Shown in pieces: positions 55,424 to 64,000 of a stretch of 64,000 nt of DNA. Within the stretch, counting starts at the first letter, position 1, and each line of letters opens with the position of its first letter. Below the pieces are notes generated by a model, which did no database searches, was not told where the DNA came from, and was given only the letters and a program-made list of their open reading frames with translations. Both the position numbers and the translations under genes were made by a program. This DNA is from Vesta saturnalis. Its lineage: Eukaryota > Arthropoda > Insecta > Coleoptera > Lampyridae. The stretch covers positions 5,942,501 to 6,006,500 of the forward strand of contig JARFJB010001987.1 in the NCBI GenBank assembly GCA_036346205.1. Reading direction: 5' to 3'.

Positions 55424-56020
55424 TTTGCAGACAGACAGACAGACACACAGACACACGGACACACAGACACAAGGACACACAGACACTCAAACACACAGAC
55501 ACACAGACTCACAAACACACATACACACAAACACACAGGCACACAGGCACACAGACACACAGACACACAGACACACAGACACAGACACACAGACACACAG
55601 ACACACAGACACACAGACACACAGACACACGACACACAGACACACAGACACACAGACACACAGACACACAGACACACAGACACACAGACACACAGACACA
55701 CAGACACACAGACACACAGACACACAGACACACAGACACACAGACACACAGACACACAGACACACAGACACACAGACACACAGACACACAGACACACAAA
55801 CACACAGACACAGACACACAGACACACAGACACACAGACACACACACTCACAGACACACAGGCACACAGACATACAGACAAACAGAGACACAGACACACA
55901 GACACACGGACACACGGACACACGAACACGGGCACACAGACACACAGACAGACAGACACACATACACACAGACACTCAGACACGCAGACACACAGACAGA
56001 CACACACACCACACCACACA

Positions 56021-56102
<82 letters not shown>

Positions 56103-56139
56103 CACACACACCACACACACAACACACGCACACACACAC

Positions 56140-56205
<66 letters not shown>

Positions 56206-57890
56206 AGACACACAGATACACAGAATCATAGGCACCCAGACACACAGACACACAGACACACAGACACACAGACACACAGACACACAGACTCACAGACACA
56301 GACACACAGACACAGACAGACAGACACATACACACAGACACACAGACACACAGACACACAGACACACAGACACACAGACACACAGACACACAGACACACA
56401 GACACACAGACACACAGACACACAGACACACAGACACACAGAACACAGACACAGACACACAGACACACAGACACACAGACACACAGACACACAGACACAC
56501 AGACACACAGACACACAGACACACAGACACACAGACACACAGACACACAGACACACAGACACACAGACACACAGACACACAGACACAGACACACAGACAC
56601 ACAGACACACAAACACACAGACACAGACACACAGATACACAGAAACAGACACACAGACACACAGGCGCACAGACACATAGACACACAGACTCACAGACAC
56701 ACAGACACACAGACACACAGACACACAGACACACAAACACACAGACACACAGACACACAGACACACAGGCACACAGACATACAGACAAACAGAGACACAG
56801 TCACACAGACACACGGACACACGGACACACGAACACGGGCACACTGACACACAGACACTCAGACACGCAGACACACAGACAGACAGACACACAGACACAC
56901 ACACACACAGACACACACACACACACACACACACACGCACGCACGCACGCACGCACCCACGCACACACACACAGACACACAGATACACAGAATCATAGGC
57001 ACCCAAACACACAGACACACAGACACAAACACACAGACACACAGACACACAGACACACAGACACACAAACACACAGACACACAGACACACAGACACACAG
57101 ACACACAGACACACAGACACACAGACACACAGACACACAGACACACAGACACACAGACACACAGACACACAGACACAGACTCACAGACACAGACACACAG
57201 ACACAGACAGACAGACACACATACACACAGACACACAGACACACAGACACACAGACACACAGACACACAGACACAGACACACAGACACACAGACACAGAC
57301 ACACAGACACACAGACACACAGACACACAGACACACAGACACAGACACACAGACACACAGACACACAGACACACAGACACACAGACACACAGACACACAG
57401 ACACACAGACACACAGACACACAGACACACAGACACACAGACACAGACACACAGACACACAGACACACAGACACACAGACACACAGACTCACAGACACAC
57501 AGACACACAGACACAGAACACAGACCACAGACACACAGACATACAGACACACAGACACACATACACACAGACACATACACACAGACACACAGATACACAG
57601 ACACACAGACACACAGACACACAGACACACAGACACACAGAGACACAGACACACAGACACACAGACACACAGACAAACAGACACACAGACACACAGACAC
57701 ACAGACACACAGACACACAGACACACAGACACACAGACACACAGATACACAGACACACAGGCACACAGACTCACAGACACACAGACACACAGACACACAG
57801 ACACACAGACAGACAGACACACAGACACACAGACACACAGATACACAGACACACAGACACACAGACACACGCCCGCCCGCACGCACGCAC
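55424..57890. repeat. CAGACACA minisatellite, about 2.5 kb
   Basis: Units of 8 bp (CAGACACA, with CAGACA variants) run almost without break, with pure (CA)n blocks at about 56,036-56,200 and 56,890-56,970. Long-range duplication is visible. 'acagaatcataggcaccca' occurs near 56,220 and 56,988. The variant string with 'cggacacacgaacacgggc' occurs near 55,910 and 56,815. Both strands are open in several frames (up to 479 codons of Thr/His/Gln/Asp), which is a property of the repeat, not a protein. Confidence 0.97.
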
Positions 57891-59496
57891 GCACGTACGC
57901 AGGCACTCGCGCTTATACATACAAAACACACGCACACGCTTATCTGCTTATGACCAGTTCTCACACAATCGCTCTGTTTGTAAATGGTATCTTGTAACTG
58001 TGGTATCCATCCGTGACAGATTACACCAAAGTGCGGCTTGTCGTATGTGGCAGCATACAGATATAAAGTTGCAATCAGTCTCCCAAGTGATTAACTCAAA
58101 TTTAAGTTATATAACTTGCTGTGTTGAAGGAGTAATTGGAATGCGTCAAAACAGTTAGACGAATGTTATTAGATCAGTTGCAAATGTTAAAACCCTCCTA
58201 AAACACCATTGAGTGTTGAAATGTTAAAGGAATTGTTTCCAAACATACCACTGCCCTCATATCCAGCAGTGACACTTGGGGAAGCATGGCTTGCAGCTGC
58301 ATTTTATTCCTAAAGCAATTATAATTCGAGAAAAATATAATTGTCATTTGAAGTCGACAGTTACGGGATAAAGGTTATAAAGTCAATAGAATGTGACCTT
58401 GTTATCTTGTACACTTTAAGCCTGTTTTGAAAGCCATGGCTGAATTAGAAACTATAAGACTGTATTTAATAAAATCAATGGGAGTCATGTACAGATAAAG
58501 GCACTCTTTTAGAAATTCCGGGAAAAGTTGCTAAATCTGATTTCTTAGGCTGAAGTATTCAACGAAAACTCGGAATTTAAACTTCATAAATGAAATTTCT
58601 AATGTAATTTGCGAAAATAACGCTAATATTCCAGATAAACATGTGAAAACGTAGAGAACATTTTCATTTTCAATAGTGCAAGACATACTAAGTATTAAAT
58701 GTTAATTTTCGTCTGCTAAAAACAATTAAGATGGAAAATTGTAAGTTTCGCTTTTCTTTTTGTCCGCAGATTTTTTATGAGTTTTATACTGTAAAAAACA
58801 CGTTTCCTCTCACAAAAAATATTAACTACATATTCTTAAAGAATTACAATCCCATAAGCTTATACTATAAAACATCCATTTCAGGAAGATCCGATTGCAC
58901 CTTTAATACTTGATGCCTTTGTTGCAATTTAAATAGTTTATCGATCAAACTAGAACTTAAATAATTTTCCAGCTCAACTTTAATGAGATGTATATTCATA
59001 GTTATCAGCATACAAGTACCAACACAAAGGTTGCACCCTTGACAGGAGTAATAAATACTCTTTCCCTATCAGAGCTATTGAATAACGACTAAAGCATAAT
59101 CTTGAATTATTTGGCATATTGTATGATTACCGCTTTTATGTTTTACATACGGTTTTTACTAGCTGTTTCTAACACATAAACATATTTTTCTCCAATAAAT
59201 GTTCAACTCTAAGGAATAAATATTTATAAAATCTCAGTTATGTAAAAGACAAGATTAGCTTGTCATTAAATATACAAAACGTGTCCATGTAATGGCACAC
59301 CATAAATGCATTAGCTTCCCTTCACAAATATTCTCTAACAGTGAAATAATTTATTCAGTCATTACACCTTTAAGTGCATTCTGAAGATAGCAAGATTCAA
59401 TGCTGTTGTCGAGATTTCTAGATATCGTTTTAACAAAGGCAACTCGTAAAATATATTAGATCTTTTCAGACCATTGTGCTTACCATTTCAAAGTTG
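57891..59496. other. Unassigned interval
   Basis: No gene, RNA or repeat recognised. A short ORF at 58,731-58,913 is probably chance. Confidence 0.4.
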
Positions 59497-59718
59497 TCAA
59501 CATTCACATTTAGAGGATTTATTCAGTTTTCAAAAGAACTACGTTCCTATTACTTTGCGAATCAGTGTTTTATTTTATTATGAATTACATTATTCGTTTA
59601 AAGTACAGCTCATCCCAGAAGTAATGTCCGAATTCGTTTTAACTTAAGCGGTGTGCTTTTTAGGAGAACGCTCGGACCCGCCGATTTTCATTTTTTAATG
59701 CATTTTGCTTGATGGAAG

Positions 59719-59720
<2 letters not shown>

Positions 59721-59761
<41 letters not shown>
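59721..59761. repeat. (TA)n microsatellite
   Basis: About 40 bp, at the inner edge of the left arm. Confidence 0.95.
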
Positions 59762-59765
<4 letters not shown>

Positions 59766-60143
59766 GCATTATTAACCCAAAATGAATGTTACGTTAATTT
59801 AACATGTTGATGATATAATTGGGCATTAAAAACAAGGTTAAGAGTTAGGAAGTTTTATGTAAAAACACAATTGTTTAATAGTTCATCAAATTTTGAACAC
59901 CATGTATGCAATAAATCAATTGTCAATGAGTACTTCAAAAGTATAGTTCTTATGCTTCTGTCTACTCCAGAAGCACTTTCCATCAGTCAAAAATAAGTAA
60001 GACAAGCAGTGTTGAAAATAGGGTTACATCTTTCAAAATTTTTGAAAAAATCAAGATATCTAAAAAACAGTTGAAAAAAGGTATAGGAAACCCTTATAAG
60101 ACATCCTAAAATTTTGTCAAGAATCCAAAAATCAAATAATATA

Positions 60144-60315
60144 CAGGGTGTTCCATTTAAAATAAGGAAGTTAGTGGCGACTTCCGGTATAACCGGAAGC
60201 AACATGACCTTGAAAATATTTTAGAATGAAAGAGAACCTTAAATAACCCTTAAGTCCAAAAATTCAGATTTCTAACCACATAAACTTCTAACGAACGCCT
60301 ACGTGGAAAACCCTG
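60144..60315. mobile_element. MITE, 172 bp, copy 1
   Basis: Ends CAGGGTGTTCC and GGAAAACCCTG are short inverted repeats flanked by TA on both sides (60,142-60,143 and 60,316-60,317). It is non-coding and contains GGCGACTTCC...CCGGAAG and a TGACCTTGA motif. A second copy lies at 60,822-61,001. Confidence 0.8.
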
Positions 60316-60317
60316 TA

Positions 60318-60550
60318 TGTATATAAATATATAAATATATAAATATATAAATATATAAATATATAAATATATAAATATATAAATATATAAATATATAAAT
60401 ATATAAATATATAAATATATAAATATATAAATATATAAATATATAAATATATAAATATATAAATATATAAATATATAAATATATAAATATATAAATATAT
60501 AAATATATAAATATATAAATATATAAATATATAAATATATATATAAATAC
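60318..60550. repeat. (TATAAA)n array
   Basis: About 230 bp of nearly perfect ATATAA hexamers directly after MITE copy 1. The Tyr/Ile/Phe-rich frames on the minus strand are artefacts. Confidence 0.95.
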
Positions 60551-60821
60551 ATAAATCTTCCATCAAGCAAAATGCATTAAAAAATTAAATCGGCGGGTCC
60601 GAGCGTTCTCCTAAAAAGCACACCGCTTAAGTTAAAACGAATTCGGACATTACTTCTGGGATGAGCTGTATATTTGTACTTTAAACGAATAATGTAGTTC
60701 ATAATAAAATAAAACACTGATTCGCAAAGTAATAGGAACCTAGTTCTTTTGAAAACTGAATAAATCCTCTAAATGTGAATGTTGACAAATTTTGTCAAGA
60801 ATCCAAAAATAAAATACTATA

Positions 60822-60999
60822 CAGGGTGTTCCATTTAAAATAAGGAAGTTAGTGGCGACTTCGTAACCGGAAGTAACATAATCTTGAAAATATTTTAGAA
60901 TGAAAGAGAATCTTAAATAACCCTTAAGTCCAAAAATTCAGATTTCTAAATTGTCTCTAACTACATAAACTTCTAACGAACGCCTACCGTGGAAAACCC

Positions 61000-61001
<2 letters not shown>
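60822..61001. mobile_element. MITE, 180 bp, copy 2
   Basis: Same termini and sequence as copy 1, with a TA on the left (60,820-60,821) and a mutated CA on the right. The similarity to copy 1 extends about 30 bp left of both copies ('ttttgtcaagaatccaaaaat'), so a larger segment was duplicated rather than the MITE alone. Confidence 0.75.

Positions 61002-61002
<1 letters not shown>

Positions 61003-61069
<67 letters not shown>
61003..61069. repeat. (TA)n microsatellite
   Basis: About 67 bp of TA dinucleotide at the right edge of MITE copy 2. Confidence 0.95.
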
Positions 61070-61076
<7 letters not shown>

Positions 61077-61389
61077 GCTCAAATACAAGCTACGACCACC
61101 AACTTCATTTTTTCAAATGAAAACACGTTCAATTTCTAAGTAAGTTTGATGCAACATGGACATTTCAGTAACCATGAAATGCGGCAAAAAGTTACGAGGC
61201 AAAAAAAACGTTCTTCATTTCACTTAAAAAATAATAGTTTCCGAGGTGATCAATAAACAATAGATACATGATTGTATTCCATTGCGTATGTCAGTCTATT
61301 TACGAAGTGTTAAATTTTTACATTTTTGGTTTTCGAAAAGGTACATGGTTGGGTTTGGTGATACCTAAATAGAAACAGCTCAATTATTC

Positions 61390-61760
61390 CATAAAATGAA
61401 TTATGATCGTCCCCCATTTGTCAAAAAGTGGTGAATAAAATAGAGGCTAAATTTTAGAGATTTGCCTAAATCTGGTCATCCTGCTAAACGTGAAAATGAA
61501 CAACTTGACGTTTTTCTTTCCTTGGAAGCAAATGCATGTATTCCTCTGTCGCAGCTTGGGAACAATTTACACACGACGAAGTCTGTTGTTCACCGAATAG
61601 TTCAAAAGCACAAACATCCCCCATACAAAATTATTCCAGTGCAAGGATTATTTAAAGATGATTTCAATAAATGAAATGAGTTTTGTGAATGCACGCAAAA
61701 TAGGTGCAATTTAGATAATAATGTAGCATATGAAACATTGTTTTTTTCTATTGAAATGGT
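61390..61760 (+). pseudogene. Transposase helix-turn-helix fragment (Tc1/mariner-like)
   Basis: The open stretch 61,462-61,674 reads LPKSGHPAKRENEQLDVFLS, LEANACIPLSQLGNNLHTTK and VVHRIVQKHKHPPYKI. A GRPxK linker followed by a second helix-turn-helix and an HPYK(I/L) motif is the N-terminal layout of arthropod mariner-like transposases. Broken text continues (EFCECTQNRCN, NNVAYETLF) toward the catalytic domain but no DDE/D motif remains. No matching terminal repeats were identified. Confidence 0.65.
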
Positions 61761-61764
61761 AATG

Positions 61765-63340
61765 TAAACAGACAAAGTTGTCGATATTGATCAACATAAA
61801 ATCCTCATGGGAATTACATTGTAAGTTGGACGTTATCTACAGACACTTGCTCATTTTGCATGATATGATAAGCATTTATATTTGACCGTGAGCTGAACTA
61901 ATGTATGCAATAATAAGTCAGTCGAGATTAAATACTTGTAAAGAAAGGTCCTATGCGACTCCGGACCAAATTTGTTTAATACAGCGGAAATTAACAAAGT
62001 TTAATTTTGTTAAAGAAAATCCTATGCAATTAGGGATCAAAATTGTTAATAAAGAAGAAGTTAGTGAACTTTGGTGTGATAGCAAGAATTTATCTACATA
62101 ATGAAGGTAGATCAGTGTTGGTATAATTGCAACGAAACAGAGTGCTACTAAAACAATTCCAGTGTTTACCTGTAATTGCACAAAAAAAGAGATACCTCAA
62201 CAAAAATATTGGGAATAAACATTAATTTTGCTTTCGTCGTTGCTATCAAGTGGCCTTCGTCGTTATAACACGTTAACCGTTAATGTGGTGCTAAAGAAAA
62301 AGGAAACAATTCCTCATGTATTGTAATGAGACGCTTTGCATAAATTTGCTGTTTCATATCTACTTGTGAATGAAAAACTGCGTTAATCCGACGGAGAAGG
62401 AGCCGAACGCTATTAACATCGTCGATAGGAGATCGCGGACTTGGTGCACGAACCTGCGGTGTATTTAGCCTTGATGAACAGCAACAGGTACTGTGTTTTA
62501 TATTTTTTATTATGTAAAGAAACGATATTGTGGATATTCATTTTTGTGGGTATAAATTGAATTTTATATACATTCAGTAGAATTGTATTTTTGTGTAGGT
62601 TTTTTTTTTGTGGTTTTATATTTTGCTAGAGATAACAAACCGGCTGGTAAAGTTGTTATGTTTAGTTGGGAGATTAAGTTTCAGTTTACTGATTAACTAT
62701 AAAACTTTTGTTTAATTCGGAAGTAAATGTAATAAACGTATAAAATTAAAACTGAAAGTTTGAATTTCTTGTCAAATTTATAACGAATTGTAAGAAGAGT
62801 AAAAAAAATACGGAATTTGTTTTTGTAGCCATTCTAGTTGAACGTGAGTAACCTTTTCAAACCTGTTGGGGTATCAAACAACTGATAATTTTACACCCAG
62901 ATATTAATTCATTTTTCCAAATTAATTGATGATTAAGAATTATGATTATAAATTTAAATCTGGTAAAAGGAGAGTTTTTCTAAAACCTTTACCAAATTAA
63001 CCCTATTACCCTGAGCTAACCCGGTAAGAAAAATCGTACGGAAGATAAGTCCAAGCGTACTACCTGGGGAATTGGAAACAAACAAGTATCGGATCTTACC
63101 ACGAACCTGAAAGTTTGTAAGAAATGTAACTTCCGCAGCAACCTCATACAGTTCCATTGGTGTAAGTTGAGAATCATATAGGAGGTTCTTTCGTCTACGA
63201 ACGCACTGAAGTCGAGCGTATCTAAAAGAACAGTAGCGAACCACAAATACATTTCGTGGGACGATTCACAGCTGTGTATACAGGTTAGTAACCTTAGATG
63301 TTTAATTTGTGGAAAAATAAAATTATTAGCCACAAACCAA
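61765..63340. other. Unassigned interval
   Basis: No gene recognised. Two overlapping minus-strand frames (62,954-63,244 and 63,016-63,333; 96 and 105 codons) are the longest non-repeat ORFs here. One contains LLYDSQLTPMELYEVAAEV. Neither resembles a family I know. Confidence 0.35.
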
Positions 63341-63344
63341 CAAT

Positions 63345-63557
63345 CGTGAGCGTTGTGTGTATATAAATATAATTAAAGGTTTTGAGTGTATTAAGAGTTT
63401 GTTTAATATTTTTGGTGAATTCGGTAGAACAACAAGTGAGACCAGTTATCAGCCTATTGAGAGCAAAGTTCAAGTAGAGAGAGAGAGAGACTGAGTTAAG
63501 ATCTTTAGCACTTTCTGGCTCAAGTGTACGCGAATTTGTTAGTGAGTGGCGCCCGAT
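63345..63557 (+). promoter_or_regulatory. Possible LTR end with lysine-type primer binding site
   Basis: TGGCGCCCGA at 63,547-63,556 matches the start of primer binding sites complementary to tRNA-Lys in LTR retroelements, but only for about 10-11 bases. Upstream are a TATATAAAT box (about 63,360), a GA-rich tract (63,477-63,491) and transcript-like sequence. No second LTR or gag/pol lies in the window, so this is tentative. Confidence 0.25.
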
Positions 63558-63779
63558 TTTGAATTAACAACTTATGAGTTTTTAAGGAAAGAACCGCACG
63601 GCCTCACCGGCTTAAAATATTAGAGCACAGCGGCAATCACATTTCTCGTACCTCTCGTAGGTCTGACTGAGCATTGAATTCTTGGGTATCGAATCGAGTA
63701 TTGGCAACTGCCCCTAAATTGTGAAAAAGGGGTAATAACCCGAAAGTGAAATAAAAAATAGGTATTTTCATTGGAAAAA

Positions 63780-63885
63780 ATCAAGTTGGTGGTAGTAAAC
63801 CGACGAATCCAAGCGTTTCCCAAAACACGCACCGCTTAACTTTGAACAAATTTAGACATTACCTCTGGTAGCACTGTATAATTAA
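63780..63885. repeat. Diverged copy of the inverted-repeat terminus of 60,590-60,673
   Basis: 'aagcgtttcccaaaacacgcaccgcttaac...gacattacctctggtagcactgta' parallels 'gagcgttctcctaaaaagcacaccgcttaag...gacattacttctgggatgagctgta'. It is another member of the same TIR family, ending at a TA. Confidence 0.6.
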
Positions 63886-64000
63886 TGTGTTAATAGTATT
63901 CTTGGAAAGAACAATAATAAGCGATTTACGTTTTTAAAGTGCATATTACAGGACTCGTTCTTTATTGTGTTTGTATTGTCGTCACTTAATCCCAGATAAG

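Larger units (their letters stand above)
59497..60790. mobile_element. TA-flanked inverted-repeat element with outer palindromic arms
   Basis: 59,497-59,735 and 60,552-60,790 are inverted repeats. Within them, an inner terminus CAGCTCATCCCAGAAGTAATG begins after a TA near 59,605 and ends before TA near 60,673, as for Tc1/mariner-type elements. The inverted similarity extends about 110 bp outside this terminus. The centre holds a (TA)n tract, a 172-bp MITE and the (TATAAA)n array. No transposase is visible. Confidence 0.65.

Noticed and set aside
55408..56847. 479-codon open frame of Thr/His/Gln/Asp
   Set aside because: It is a direct translation of the CAGACACA array, and equally long frames exist on both strands.
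60250..60570. 106-codon Tyr/Ile/Phe-rich minus-strand frame
   Set aside because: Translation of the (TATAAA)n array.
62954..63333. Overlapping 96- and 105-codon minus-strand frames
   Set aside because: Mixed composition but no recognisable motif. Two frames overlap with neither preferred. Not enough to call a gene.

Overview
The window reads as nuclear DNA of an arthropod, most likely an insect. It is AT-rich, has no operons, carries GT-AG introns, and is packed with eukaryotic transposons (Tc1/mariner-like, piggyBac, non-LTR, Penelope-like) and long microsatellites. I see no intact conserved host gene. Most coding-like sequence is decayed transposon protein, plus one broken copy of an arthropod protein family and one tRNA-like gene.

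Layout. 1-1,000 is a diverged repeat rich in TGACCTTGA. 1,629-4,160 is a dead non-LTR retrotransposon on the minus strand (copy A). 4,165-5,300 is a palindromic cluster of Penelope-like terminal repeats with hammerhead-like motifs. 7,007-7,270 is a small acidic ORF of unknown function. 7,385-8,455 is a GT-rich minisatellite. 9,430-11,112 holds non-LTR copy B with an apparent 5' inversion, and 13,047-14,440 is a scrambled second version of the same region. 12,180-12,521 is a terminal fragment of a long-TIR element. 16,263-19,545 is the fullest non-LTR copy (C). 20,463-23,091 is a dead piggyBac. 25,121-26,493 and 26,496-29,705 are two abutting long-TIR Tc1/mariner-like elements with intron-containing transposase remnants. 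29,713-31,598 is non-LTR copy D, followed by the tRNA-like gene at 31,889. 33,431-35,234 is the broken protein-family copy, with an intron.

The second half holds a Penelope-like RT fragment with a hammerhead-like motif (38,870-39,540), a 52-bp minisatellite, a fold-back around an AATCAATC array, and a GC-rich jockey-type ORF1 between 335-bp direct repeats (43,390-45,940). Next is an RTE-type retrotransposon (about 47,690-54,540) split by two later insertions: a 3,014-bp element with about 1.1-kb inverted repeats and a 6-bp target duplication, and a 1,047-bp Tc1/mariner-like element. A 2.5-kb CAGACACA array follows, then a cluster of TA-flanked inverted-repeat elements and MITEs.

The parts do not form a pathway. 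They record nested transposition. The most informative points are the long-TIR element inside the RTE (AGT...ACT ends and 6-bp duplication recall Polinton/Maverick termini), the repeated hammerhead-like cores next to Penelope-like sequence, and the inversion and scrambling of the 9.4-14.4 kb region.
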